From the NCBI GenBank assembly GCA_017347445.1, contig AP021856.1, forward strand, positions 2,860,613 through 2,924,612: a stretch of DNA of 64,000 nucleotides. The letters run 5' to 3'. The DNA is from Candidatus Brocadia pituitae (GTDB lineage Bacteria; Planctomycetota; Brocadiia; Brocadiales; Brocadiaceae). Position numbers and translations under genes: made by a program. Below, piece by piece: positions 1-7,870 of the stretch. Positions within the stretch are counted from its first letter, which is position 1. The number at the start of each line of letters is the position of its first letter. A model generated the notes under the pieces. The model worked only from the letters and a program-made list of their open reading frames with translations, was not told the DNA's origin and made no database searches.

Positions 1-402
1 CACGGATGCTTATAATATCTTCAGTGGCATCGTGAACAGTGTGGGGCTTATCAGTTACAGTGCGACGAATCTTACCTTCACTTTTACCGGTCTTGATCCT
101 GACCTGAACTATGAATTTGTCCTCTTCGGGAACCGCAATGATGCTCCCTATAACAACCGAAGCACGACAACCACCATATCTGACGTTACCGCTTTCACCA
201 ACGCAAGCACACCCGGGACGGCTTTTTCAGGAGCAACTGATCCTGCGGTAACCATAGTGAATGGCGATAATACCGCCAACGGGCACGTTGCACGTTTCAC
301 CAACATCCACCCAGGTGCGGATGGAGATATACTGATTACTGTCTCGTCTCCAACCGGCAAGTTCTATGCTAATGCACTGATGCTGAGGGCAACGCAGTCA
401 TC
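1..402 (+). repeat. Direct repeat copy 1 inside the surface-protein gene
   Basis: This stretch matches 922-1323 at a constant offset of 921 bases with only scattered substitutions, and no indel was seen. It encodes one complete module of the surface protein. The copy is cut by the window start, so more copies may lie upstream. Confidence 0.9.
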
Positions 403-1771
403 AGACACAACGACGCCAGAGGTGAGCGCTACGAATCCTGTCAATAATGCCACCGGGGTGCCGGTAAATAGCGTGGTAAAGGCAACATTTAATGAGGCGA
501 TGGACGCAGACAGCATAACACCGTCTACCTTTCTGGTAAGTGATGGGATCACCAATATAGGTGGTACGGTAAGCTATAGTGGTGTGACGGCCACGTTTAC
601 CCCGTCGGGTCCGCTAGCGCAATCCACTAAGTATACGGCAACGATAACTACGGGTGCAAAAGATGCAGCGGGTAATCCACTGACAGCCAATTACCAATGG
701 AGTTTTACTACGGGTGCCTCTGGAACTGATCTATTTACTGCATACAATGACCTTGCATGGTCTGCGGGGCAGGTGAATAACAAGATCACGCTCTACACAA
801 CAGGGCAAGGCGGGCTGCTGAAGGATTACCTTACCGGTGCAAATACCCCGGTTACCCTGACCATTGCTGGCGGATATGTAGCTTCTGGCACTCTGACTCA
901 AGGCAGTAACGCAAATACCGGCACGGATGCTTATAATATCTTCAATGGCATCGTGAACAGTGTGGGGCTTATCAGTTACAGTGCGACGAATCTTACCTTC
1001 ACTTTTACCGGTCTTGATCCTGACTTAAACTATGAATTTGTACTCTTCGGGAACCGCAATAATGCTTCCTATAACAACCGAAGTACGAAAACCGCCATAT
1101 CTGATGTTAGGGCTTTCACAAACGTAAGCACACCCGGGACGGCTTTTTCAGGAGCCACTGATCCTGCGGTAACGATAGTGAATGGCGATAATACCGCCAA
1201 CGGGTACGTTGCACGTTTCACCAATATCATACCTGGTGCAGATGGCGATATGCTGATTACCGTCTCGTCTCCATCCGGCGGGTTCTATGCTAATGCATTG
1301 ATGCTGAGGGCAACGCAGTCATCGGAAACAACGGCAACGACAGTGAGTACAACGGATGTGGCAAGCAATAGTAACAATGGCGTTCTTGTCGATGATTCTG
1401 TCCGGACAACGGGTAAAATCGATGATATCCATAAGACCCCGGAAACAGGTATTACCCTAAAATCCTTTCGTGCAAAAGCCGGTCGTGACGGCAGGATAAC
1501 CTTGCATTGGGAAACTCCCTCTGAGACTGACACGGCAGGCTTTAACCTCTATCGTTCCCGACACAAGAGCGGGAGATACACAAAGGTCAACAATGTGCTC
1601 ATTAATAGCAGGGATATAAATCAATCCGGCGAAAGATACACTTTTACAGATGAACCTGATTCCGGCAGATCACACTATTACAAGCTGGAACATGTTAACG
1701 CCTATGGTGACAATGCCTTGTATTACCCTATCAAAGCGAGGATGAAGTCTCCCAGGAAAAGCGTGCCTTGA
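2..1771 (+). CDS. Repetitive secreted/surface protein, 5' end outside window
   Basis: The reading frame is open from the first bases of the window, so the true start lies upstream; the GTG at 32 is internal to a repeat and is not a credible start. The visible 590 residues hold two copies of a roughly 130-residue module (containing SYSATNLTFTFTGLDPDLNY), separated by a bacterial Ig-like domain of the Big_5 type (PVNNATGVPVNSVVKATF, FNEAMD), and a C-terminal fibronectin-type segment (ITLHWETPSETDTAGFNLYR). Such proteins are normally exported and act in adhesion or as cell-surface or matrix components; no catalytic motif is visible. There is no clear C-terminal anchor or sorting signal. The function is inferred only from domain type. 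Confidence 0.75.
   Translation, partial: TDAYNIFSGIVNSVGLISYSATNLTFTFTGLDPDLNYEFVLFGNRNDAPYNNRSTTTTISDVTAFTNASTPGTAFSGATDPAVTIVNGDNTANGHVARFTNIHPGADGDILITVSSPTGKFYANALMLRATQSSDTTTPEVSATNPVNNATGVPVNSVVKATFNEAMDADSITPSTFLVSDGITNIGGTVSYSGVTATFTPSGPLAQSTKYTATITTGAKDAAGNPLTANYQWSFTTGASGTDLFTAYNDLAWSAGQVNNKITLYTTGQGGLLKDYLTGANTPVTLTIAGGYVASGTLTQGSNANTGTDAYNIFNGIVNSVGLISYSATNLTFTFTGLDPDLNYEFVLFGNRNNASYNNRSTKTAISDVRAFTNVSTPGTAFSGATDPAVTIVNGDNTANGYVARFTNIIPGADGDMLITVSSPSGGFYANALMLRATQSSETTATTVSTTDVASNSNNGVLVDDSVRTTGKIDDIHKTPETGITLKSFRAKAGRDGRITLHWETPSETDTAGFNLYRSRHKSGRYTKVNNVLINSRDINQSGERYTFTDEPDSGRSHYYKLEHVNAYGDNALYYPIKARMKSPRKSVP
922..1323 (+). repeat. Direct repeat copy 2 inside the surface-protein gene
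   Basis: Second copy of the module at 1-402, offset 921. High DNA identity, not just protein similarity, suggests recent duplication or gene conversion between modules. Confidence 0.9.
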
Positions 1772-2310
1772 AGTATGGAATACCTGAGTGGTTAAAAATA
1801 CCATCTCTGCAAGCCCAAGTTCTCGTGGAGAAGTTTGTACCTATACGCATACCATGGAGCAATCCGTATGCGTAGAAAGATAGCGTATTTCCCGTGAGGG
1901 GTATGACGGAGTTACGAGGTACAGACGACCTTTTGGGGTGTATGAGAATGGCGTGTTAGTTCGTGCCAACTGCCCTTTCTCAGTGAAGCACTGACAATGT
2001 CCTTGTTGGAGATGATGCAAGAGGTTAGGCGAAAACATCTCTGGATAATGCGTTTGAACATACATCACGAAGGGAAAAGGGGTAATCCATATGACCGAGA
2101 GAGGACTTACGTCTTGGGAAGAAATTCCCTAACAGCGAGGTATAAGGGAAATCAGAAATCCAAGCTGTATGAGATGGTAACAAACGACTGGCTCTCACAG
2201 GTCTGTCTTTGAAGTCGTCAGTATTGCTCATAATAGTTTCTGGTGTGAAGGAGAAATGAAGGGGCATAACCGTAGTGGGGTTGATGAAAGAGGGAGATTG
2301 AATACGTTCA
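1772..2310. other. 539-base gene-free stretch with RNA-like hairpins
   Basis: No convincing gene is seen. The stretch has hairpin potential (CGCATAC at 1854 pairing with GTATGCG at about 1872; GGGAAgaaaTTCCC near 2117) and ends exactly where a truncated Fic gene begins. It could be a remnant of a mobile structured element such as the 5' part of a group II intron, but I could not identify the 5' consensus or a maturase, so this is only a suggestion. Positions 1738-1850 are open in a second frame with protein-like content (RALKYGIPEWLKI) that I do not recognise. Confidence 0.3.
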
Positions 2311-3060
2311 ATGGGAAAAGAGACTCACAACATACTGCTTTCAGGCGTGCGAGGAAAAGATAAACATCCGGGTAAAATAAGAACCAGTCAGAATTGGATT
2401 GGTGGATCAAGTTTACAGGATGCCTTTTTTATTCCACCTCATCAAAATGAGCTTCCCGAATTGTTAAGTGACCTCGAAAAATTCTGGCATAATCAGGAGT
2501 TGAACATTCCTCATCTGATTAATATCGCAATGAGCCATTATCAATTTGAAACAATCCATCCCTTTTTGGATGGTAATGGGAGAATCGGGAGACTGCTTAT
2601 TATCCTGCAACTCGTCGAGCGGGGAATTTTGCGCAAGCCCACATTATATCTTTCTGATTTTTTCGAACAGAACAAAGGCGCTTATTATGATTCACTGACA
2701 CTGGTTCGATCATCGAATGACATTGAACAATGGATCAGATTTTTTTTGTCTGGAATTATAGAAATCGCAAAAAATGGAACGCTGACATTTGAAAGGATTA
2801 TTACCCTCCGCCGGGATTATGAAGCGAAGATTTTAACCCTTGGAAGACGGGCAAAAGTAGCTCTGGAGCTGTTAAAACTCTTATTTTCCAGGCCAATAGT
2901 AAATGCGAATCAAATCGCTGAAAAGCTCGCAATAACCTTCCCTTCTGCCAATGCACTCGTAAAAGATTTTCAACGATTAGGCATTTTTCGCGAAATTACC
3001 GGATTTGCCCGCAACCGGTTATTTGCCTTGTCGGAATATCTGAATTTATTTCAAAGATAG
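2311..3060 (+). CDS. Fic-domain protein, N-terminally truncated
   Basis: Fic proteins transfer AMP or related groups from nucleotides to protein hydroxyl side chains. The catalytic motif is complete ([12 protein letters not shown], about residues 88-99), and the C-terminus has a winged-helix-like segment ([19 protein letters not shown]). The usual N-terminal Fic_N region of about 100 residues, which commonly carries the inhibitory helix, is missing: homology begins at [10 protein letters not shown], about eight residues after the ATG. A stop codon at 2299 closes the frame upstream, so no longer start exists. Either this is a decayed gene cut at about 2315 by the sequence upstream, or a short unregulated Fic enzyme. 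The gene lies 30 bases before the restriction-modification gene. Confidence 0.8.
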   Translation: MGKETHNILLSGVRGKDKHPGKIRTSQNWIGGSSLQDAFFIPPHQNELPELLSDLEKFWHNQELNIPHLINIAMSHYQFETIHPFLDGNGRIGRLLIILQLVERGILRKPTLYLSDFFEQNKGAYYDSLTLVRSSNDIEQWIRFFLSGIIEIAKNGTLTFERIITLRRDYEAKILTLGRRAKVALELLKLLFSRPIVNANQIAEKLAITFPSANALVKDFQRLGIFREITGFARNRLFALSEYLNLFQR

Positions 3061-3089
3061 CAAATTAAGTTGAACACAATAAGAAAAAG

Positions 3090-6062
3090 ATGCCTGCTCC
3101 TCAGGAAATCCTTGAATTGACCGAACGATTCGACAACAATCGCGAGGCATATCGTTCTGGCGCGTACAACGAAACCCAGCTTCGGCGCGAGTTCATCGAT
3201 CCATTTTTTAAAATGCTTGGCTGGGACGTGAATAATGAGAAGGGTTACTCGGAGGCGTATAAAGACGTTATCCACGAGGATTCCATAAAGGTTGGCGGTA
3301 TGACGAAGGCCCCGGATTACTGCTTCCGCATCGGAGGCGTCCGCAAATTCTTCGTGGAAACAAAGAAGCCCTCCGTCAACCTTAAAGATGATGCCGACCC
3401 TGCATTTCAACTGCGCCGCTACACATGGTCAGCAAAACTCCCACTCAGTATTCTCACCGACTTTGAGGAGTTCGTCGTTTACGATTGCAGGATAAAACCC
3501 GATAAGTCAGACAAGTCTTCCACTGCCCGTATCCTCTATCTCAACCACACCGAGTATGCACAGCGCTGGGATGAGATCGCCTCCGTCTTCTCACGTGAAG
3601 CGGTACTCAAAGGCGCCTTTGATAAATACGCCGAATCGGGCAAGGCCAAAAAAGGCACCGCATCGGTTGATGATGCCTTTCTGCATGAGATCGAATCCTG
3701 GCGCGACACGCTTGCCCGCAACTTGGCACTACGGAATCCTGATTTGACCCAGCACGACCTGAACTTTGCCGTCCAGCGCATCATCGACCGCATTATCTTC
3801 CTGCGTATCTGTGAGGATCGAGGCATCGAAAAATACGGTCGCCTCATGGCCTTGCAGAACGGCGACCACGTGTACGCACGCCTCTGCGAAATGTTCCATC
3901 GCGCTGATGAACGCTACAACTCTGGCTTGTTTCACTTCCAAAAGGAAAAGGGCCGTGCTGAATCGCCAGACACCCTCACCCTGGTCTTGACCATTGACGA
4001 CAGTGCGCTCAAGGATATCATCAAAAACCTGTACTATCCCGACAGCCCCTATGAATTCTCTGTCCTTTCGGCTGACATCCTGGGTCAGGTCTACGAGCAA
4101 TTTTTAGGCAAGGTAATCCGCCTAACGGCTGGCCATCGTGCTGTGGTAGAGGACAAGCCTGAGGTCAAGAAGGCAGGCGGGGTTTACTACACACCGACCT
4201 ATATCGTTGACTACATCGTAAAGAATACCGTTGGTTGCCTTGTTACCCCCCTTATTCCCCCCGTAAACGGGGGGAAAAATATTTCCCTCCCCGTTTACGG
4301 AGAGGGCCAGGGTGGGGTGGTTGCTCCCCTTTATGGGAAAACACGAGGGGATGATAAACTCCAGCGCAACATTATCCCCAAACAGGTATCCAAACTGAGA
4401 ATCCTCGACCCTGCCTGCGGCTCAGGCTCTTTTCTCCTGGGCGCCTATGAATACCTGCTTGACTGGCACCGCGACTGGTACGTGGCCAATGGCCCAGAGA
4501 AATGGTCAACCGGCCGATCACCGGCATTATACCAATCTGGAAAATCCGAAATCCGAAGTCCAAAATCCGAAACAGATAGTTGGCGGCTGACCACTGCCGA
4601 ACGCAAGCGCATTCTCTTGAACAACATCTACGGCGTAGACATCGACCCGCAGGCTGTGGAAGTAACCAAGCTGTCACTGCTTTTGAAGGTGCTGGAAGGC
4701 GAGTCAGAGCAGACGATTGTAAGACAGCTCAAACTCTTCCACGAACGCGCCCTGCCTGATCTTGGTAATAACATCAAGTGTGGCAACTCGCTCATCGGCA
4801 CGGATTTTTATAACACACCCCTTATATCCCCTCTTTTTAGAGGGGAAAAGATGGACTCCCCTCTAACAAGAGGGGCCGGGGGTGTGTCAGACGAGGAACG
4901 ATACCGCATCAACCCATTCGACTGGGACAAAGAATTCCCGGAGATCATGCAAGCAGGCGGGTTTGACGTAGTGATTGGGAATCCGCCGTATGTGAGACAA
5001 GAAGGCTTAGGAGACCTGAAAGAATATCTCCAACGTAAATACACGGTATATCATGGGATGGCAGACCTCTATGCGTATTTTATTGAGAAAGGTGTTTCGC
5101 TGCTCAGAGATAAAGGGCGTTTCGGCTACATCGTTGCAAACAAGTGGATGCGGGCGAATTATGGTGAGCCGCTCAGAAAGTGGTTAAAGCGACAAGGTAT
5201 TGCGCAAATTGTCGATTTTGGGGACTTACCCGTATTCCAGCAAGCTACAACGTATCCCTGCATTCTCGTCATCGGAAAAGATACATCTCCATCTGCTACT
5301 CCTGATGGTTCAGGCTTGCAGCCTGAACCAGGTATTTTGATTCAATCGAAGAGGACTGCACCATTAAGATCGGCAAAGAAGCCTATTACCACACTTTCCG
5401 TGACTCAGGTAAAGACACTTGAATTTGAAAGTCTGGAAGACTATGTAAAAGGAAACCGCCATGCTGTAAAACTTGCCACCCTTGACGACACGGGCTGGTC
5501 GCTTGCAGATGAACGAAGCGCTGAGCTGCTCAACAAGCTGAAAAAGGCCGGAATTCCTTTAAAAGAATATGTAAAGGGTAAAATCTACTATGGTATTAAG
5601 ACAGGACTCAATGAGGCATTTGTAATCGATGCAGAAACAAGGAATCGGCTCATTTCTGAAGACCCTAAAAGCAAAGAGATTATAAAGCCATTCCTGATAG
5701 GGCGAGACGTAAAGAGGTATTGTATAGAAGATGAAGGACGCTACCTGATTCTTATTCCGAAGGGCTGGACTGGACAAAAGTCTTCCAGTTTTGGAGATGC
5801 ATGGAAATGGTTTAAACAAAATTACCCATCAATAGCGAATCATTTGTTGCCATTCAAAGAAAAGGCCGAAAAGCGTTATGATAAAGGTGAATACTGGTGG
5901 GAACTAAGGGCGTGTGAATACTATGCGGAATTTGAAAAACCAAAGATAATTATTCCAACAATTGTGCAAAACGCCTCATATACATTAGATATTTTAGGTT
6001 TTTATTCGAATGACAAAACATCTATTATTGGTACAGATGATTATACTTGCTTGGAATATTGA
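3090..6062 (+). CDS. Type IIG-like restriction-modification enzyme (Eco57I/N6 adenine methylase class), frameshifted near the end
   Basis: A fused nuclease-methyltransferase-specificity protein that would methylate adenine and cleave foreign DNA. The N-terminus (residues 1-150) resembles the endonuclease domain of type I/IIG enzymes (PDYCFRIGGVRKFFVETKKP). The SAM-binding motif LDPACGSGSFL is near residue 437 and the catalytic NPPY near residue 631; a TaqI-like specificity region follows. The frame ends at 6062 after DDYTCLEY, but the expected continuation (LGILNSRVADF) is present in the next frame and runs to 6394. Adding one T in the gattata stretch at about 6039-6043 would restore DDLYLLGILNS. 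The coding region also carries four repeat-derived insertions that keep the frame open (4243-4350, 4542-4573, 4813-4887, 5306-5330). It may be inactive or a sequencing error. Confidence 0.85.
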   Translation: MPAPQEILELTERFDNNREAYRSGAYNETQLRREFIDPFFKMLGWDVNNEKGYSEAYKDVIHEDSIKVGGMTKAPDYCFRIGGVRKFFVETKKPSVNLKDDADPAFQLRRYTWSAKLPLSILTDFEEFVVYDCRIKPDKSDKSSTARILYLNHTEYAQRWDEIASVFSREAVLKGAFDKYAESGKAKKGTASVDDAFLHEIESWRDTLARNLALRNPDLTQHDLNFAVQRIIDRIIFLRICEDRGIEKYGRLMALQNGDHVYARLCEMFHRADERYNSGLFHFQKEKGRAESPDTLTLVLTIDDSALKDIIKNLYYPDSPYEFSVLSADILGQVYEQFLGKVIRLTAGHRAVVEDKPEVKKAGGVYYTPTYIVDYIVKNTVGCLVTPLIPPVNGGKNISLPVYGEGQGGVVAPLYGKTRGDDKLQRNIIPKQVSKLRILDPACGSGSFLLGAYEYLLDWHRDWYVANGPEKWSTGRSPALYQSGKSEIRSPKSETDSWRLTTAERKRILLNNIYGVDIDPQAVEVTKLSLLLKVLEGESEQTIVRQLKLFHERALPDLGNNIKCGNSLIGTDFYNTPLISPLFRGEKMDSPLTRGAGGVSDEERYRINPFDWDKEFPEIMQAGGFDVVIGNPPYVRQEGLGDLKEYLQRKYTVYHGMADLYAYFIEKGVSLLRDKGRFGYIVANKWMRANYGEPLRKWLKRQGIAQIVDFGDLPVFQQATTYPCILVIGKDTSPSATPDGSGLQPEPGILIQSKRTAPLRSAKKPITTLSVTQVKTLEFESLEDYVKGNRHAVKLATLDDTGWSLADERSAELLNKLKKAGIPLKEYVKGKIYYGIKTGLNEAFVIDAETRNRLISEDPKSKEIIKPFLIGRDVKRYCIEDEGRYLILIPKGWTGQKSSSFGDAWKWFKQNYPSIANHLLPFKEKAEKRYDKGEYWWELRACEYYAEFEKPKIIIPTIVQNASYTLDILGFYSNDKTSIIGTDDYTCLEY
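4243..4350. repeat. REP-like palindromic insertion inside the restriction-modification gene (copy A)
   Basis: Contains the perfect hairpin CCCCCCGTaaACGGGGGG (4256-4273) preceded by ACCCCCCTTATT, then a second unit CCCCGTTTACGGAGAGGG followed by CAGGGTGGGG. It is translated in frame as a low-complexity Pro/Gly-rich stretch between the YIVKNTVG segment and the SAM motif, where related enzymes have only a short linker. Confidence 0.75.
4542..4573. repeat. Heptanucleotide repeat AAATCCG inside the restriction-modification gene
   Basis: Units AAATCCG, AAATCCG, AAGTCCA, AAATCCG, AAAC run in tandem with a 7-base period. They are read as GKSEIRSPKSET within the linker after the SAM motif. A 7-base period shifts the reading frame each unit, yet no stop appears. 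Confidence 0.8.
4813..4887. repeat. REP-like double-hairpin insertion inside the restriction-modification gene (copy C)
   Basis: Outer arms ACACACCCC (4813-4821) and GGGGTGTGT (4879-4887) enclose two hairpins, CCCCTCTttttAGAGGGG (4828-4845) and CCCCTCTaacaAGAGGGG (4858-4875). The first unit is almost the same as the right end of the DUF559 cassettes. It is read in frame as NTPLISPLFRGEKMDSPLTR. Confidence 0.9.
5306..5330. repeat. Perfect palindrome inside the restriction-modification gene
   Basis: TGGTTCAGGCT, loop TGC, AGCCTGAACCA: 11-base perfect arms. Related imperfect palindromes (GGTTCAGGTTTGAAACTTGA and following bases) occur at 7296-7318 and 9041-9063, at the left ends of the DUF559 repeats. 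Confidence 0.85.
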
Positions 6063-6394
6063 ATTCAAGAGTGGCCGACTTCGTCATGCATTCGATTTCC
6101 TCTACCAAACAGGGTGGTTATTTTGAATATAAACCCATGTATTTTTCACAAATTCCCATTCATACAATTGACTCATCCAACCCATCGGATAAATCGTGCC
6201 ACTATAGCATGGTTGCTCTTATCAGACAGATGCTCGAACTGCACAAGCAATTATCATCGGCAAAGACAGAACATGACAAGACCGTCATCCGGCGTCAAAT
6301 TGACGCCACCGACCGCCAGATTGACCAGTTGGTGTATGAATTGTATGGGTTGACGGAGGCGGAAATCAAAATCGTTGAGGATGGTTCAACATAA
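6047..6394 (+). pseudogene. C-terminal part of the type IIG enzyme, out of frame
   Basis: The frame reads LLGILNSRVADFVMHSISST, GGYFEYKPMYFSQIPIH and a coiled-coil tail ending at 6394. These are typical of the last TaqI-like specificity segment of Eco57I-class enzymes, which normally follows the region where the 3090 gene stops. The TTG at 6047 has no ribosome binding site, so this is best read as the same gene after a one-base deletion rather than as an independent protein. Restored, the enzyme would be about 1,100 residues. Confidence 0.8.
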
Positions 6395-6417
6395 AATGCT
6401 TTTTAAATGAACGCTCA

Positions 6418-6484
6418 TATGCAACTTGATCTGTCACACAACGTACATTTTCTAAGTATATCCCGCTTTTAGGAGGGTATACAG
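6418..6484. repeat. Dispersed repeat upstream of a small ORF, copy 1
   Basis: Shares TGTCACACAACGT, the TTTTCT core and TATACAG with 8413-8477, about 70% alike. In both copies a short palindrome follows within about 15 bases (TAACTTATtATAAGTTA at 6494-6510 here), and a small ORF starts downstream. It could be a promoter-operator module or a mobile repeat. Confidence 0.6.
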
Positions 6485-6493
6485 GTTTATATA

Positions 6494-6510
6494 TAACTTA
6501 TTATAAGTTA
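6494..6510. promoter_or_regulatory. Palindrome just before a small ORF (possible operator)
   Basis: TAACTTAT, one base, ATAAGTTA: perfect 8-base arms ending 5 bases before the ATG at 6516. Its position suits a repressor site, but no regulator is identified. Confidence 0.35.
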
Positions 6511-6515
6511 AAAAT

Positions 6516-6680
6516 ATGTCATTCATTGTGGTTGATAAAAGCTGGTTGCAGTCTTTAAACGATATAAACGCTTTAAAAGACATTGCCTTTAAGCATCGTA
6601 TAGTTGTTACTGACATATTGATGTATGAAATTTCAACAACATCTGATAAGTCGAAGAAAATATCATGTTTTAACAATTAG
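6516..6680 (+). CDS. Small hypothetical protein, 54 aa, probably a truncated gene
   Basis: ATG at 6516 to TAG at 6680. The product starts MSFIVVDKSWLQSLND and contains HRIVVTDILMYEIS, which resembles the beginning of a PIN-like nuclease domain (conserved early Asp followed by a Glu in a helix). The rest of such a domain is missing because the frame stops directly before a terminator hairpin. I read it as the 5' end of a lost gene; a small stand-alone protein is the alternative. Confidence 0.4.
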   Translation: MSFIVVDKSWLQSLNDINALKDIAFKHRIVVTDILMYEISTTSDKSKKISCFNN

Positions 6681-6702
6681 GCTGCCTTTGGCAGCGTCTT
6701 TT
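6681..6702 (+). terminator. Rho-independent terminator
   Basis: GCTGCCtttGGCAGC hairpin (6681-6695) followed by GTCTTTT, starting at the base after the TAG of the 54-aa ORF. Confidence 0.7.
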
Positions 6703-6703
6703 A

Positions 6704-6802
6704 GCTCCCCCCATTGTAGGGCGACCAGACTGGTCGCTCTACATGGGCCGGGGAGTGGTGTTTCTTCCTGCCCCACAAAAAAGAGGTGCCGGGGTGTGTT
6801 TA
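6704..6802. repeat. Nested palindromic repeat (REP-like)
   Basis: Inner arms TGTAGGGCGACC (6715-6726) and GGTCGCTCTACA (6732-6743) lie within outer arms CTCCCC and GGGGAG. The segment ends with GTGCCGGGGTGTGTTT, the same edge sequence as the DUF559 repeat family. Confidence 0.65.
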
Positions 6803-6839
6803 TTCATAGTATAACTGAAAAAGGTTGACTTCCCTAAAC

Positions 6840-7178
6840 ATGGACTTAACACAACTTGCTGAAAAAATTATTTGTGATGTTAAGAAAATTCCTTGTCCAA
6901 ACGACAAAAGGGTGGATGTGTGGACAGCAATAACCCTGCAAATCTCATCAAAAGACAGTTGCGACTGGGCATACGTAAGCATAATAGAGGAGGTGATAAA
7001 TAAATACGTGTCGAAGCTAAAAGGAAATACCTTGCGAACTCTCTGGAAAGAAACAGAGACAGGGATGCAATATCAGGATGACGATGAGGGATTTCCGTCC
7101 GGCTCCCTTCGGTATGATCTGGAGATGGAATTACTGGACTTGATTACCCGAAGAATGTGGGAAGAAGGTAAGCCATGA
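6840..7178 (+). CDS. Hypothetical protein, 112 aa
   Basis: ATG at 6840 (a TTG 15 bases upstream is possible). The product starts MDLTQLAEKIICDVKKIPC and is acidic, mostly helical in appearance, without a signal peptide or membrane segment. I recognise no family. It sits between a palindromic repeat and the first DUF559 cassette. Normal amino-acid composition and a compact helical pattern suggest a real gene. Confidence 0.5.
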   Translation: MDLTQLAEKIICDVKKIPCPNDKRVDVWTAITLQISSKDSCDWAYVSIIEEVINKYVSKLKGNTLRTLWKETETGMQYQDDDEGFPSGSLRYDLEMELLDLITRRMWEEGKP

Positions 7179-7424
7179 GATAAGCATTCTGTAAACGAGT
7201 GACGTTATATAAATTTTGGCAGTTCTGCAAAGGGGCGTGTTTTGATTTTGTTTCATAATTACAATTCAATCCATGGGGGTTGCACTCCACGAGCGGGTTC
7301 ACGTTTGAAGCTTGAACCCACCAATTTGATTCACCCGTAGGTTTGAATTTTTTGGCGTTATTAGCTGACAAACTATGGGATTCTGGTTATATACCTGAAC
7401 TCGCGAATTAATGGAACATCGTGT

Positions 7425-7459
7425 TTTCCCCTCTAAAAAGAGGGGATTAAGGGGTGTGT
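7425..7459. repeat. Left terminal inverted repeat of DUF559 cassette 1
   Basis: CCCCTCTaaaaAGAGGGG followed by ATTAAGGGGTGTGT; exact reverse complement of 7836-7870 over 35 bases. Its AGGGG lies 10-15 bases before the ATG at 7465 and may serve as ribosome binding site. Confidence 0.9.
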
Positions 7460-7464
7460 TTCCC

Positions 7465-7848
7465 ATGAAGATAAATTACCATCCAAAACTCAGGGAACTT
7501 GCACGGAAATTGAGAAAGAAGAGTACGAAATCAGAAATAAAGCTCTGGCAATACTTAAAGAGTAAAAAAATGATGGGGTATGATTTTCATCGGCAAAAAC
7601 CAATTGATAAGTTTATAGTAGATTTCTTCTGTAATAAATTAAAACTTGCTATTGAGTTGGATGGTTATACCCATACCTTTGAAAAAATTGCAGAGAAAGA
7701 CGCCGTAAAACAAGGGAAATTAAAGGAATTGGAGATAACGGTATTGAGATTTTGCGATGAAGATGTGATGAAAAATACGGATGGAGTTTTACAAGTGATT
7801 CGAAGGTTTATTGAAAATTATGAAAAACAGAACTTACACACCCCTTAA
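7465..7848 (+). CDS. DUF559 (Vsr/PD-(D/E)XK-like) nuclease, copy 1
   Basis: DUF559 proteins (PF04480) have the restriction-endonuclease fold related to Vsr and are thought to cut or nick DNA; their role is not established. The 127-residue product shows a helical start (LARKLRKKSTKSEIKLW) and the probable active-site region DFFCNKLKLAIELDGYTH, with Asp and Glu-x-Asp acidic residues. I chose ATG 7465 because an in-frame ATG at 7411 would add 18 residues encoded by the inverted repeat. The last codons (LHTP, stop) come from the right inverted repeat. Copy 2 differs at about 8 residues. It stands alone, with no methylase partner beside it. Confidence 0.85.
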   Translation: MKINYHPKLRELARKLRKKSTKSEIKLWQYLKSKKMMGYDFHRQKPIDKFIVDFFCNKLKLAIELDGYTHTFEKIAEKDAVKQGKLKELEITVLRFCDEDVMKNTDGVLQVIRRFIENYEKQNLHTP

Positions 7849-7870
7849 TCCCCTCTTTTTAGAGGGGAAA
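7836..7870. repeat. Right terminal inverted repeat of DUF559 cassette 1
   Basis: ACACACCCCTTAAT followed by CCCCTCTttttAGAGGGG and AAA; reverse complement of 7425-7459. The nuclease stop codon TAA (7846-7848) is part of it. Confidence 0.9.

Noticed and set aside
6704-6802. Possible CRISPR repeat pair
   Set aside because: There are only nested palindromes, with no regularly spaced direct repeats and spacers, and no cas genes are in the window.
7144-7371. Minus-strand ORF over the left flank of DUF559 cassette 1
   Set aside because: It lies in the repeat flank and overlaps the end of a plausible plus-strand gene; the composition fits translated repeat DNA.
7411-7464. Upstream ATG adding 18 residues to the DUF559 protein
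   Set aside because: These residues are encoded by the terminal inverted repeat and lack similarity to the family; the ATG at 7465 fits the domain start.
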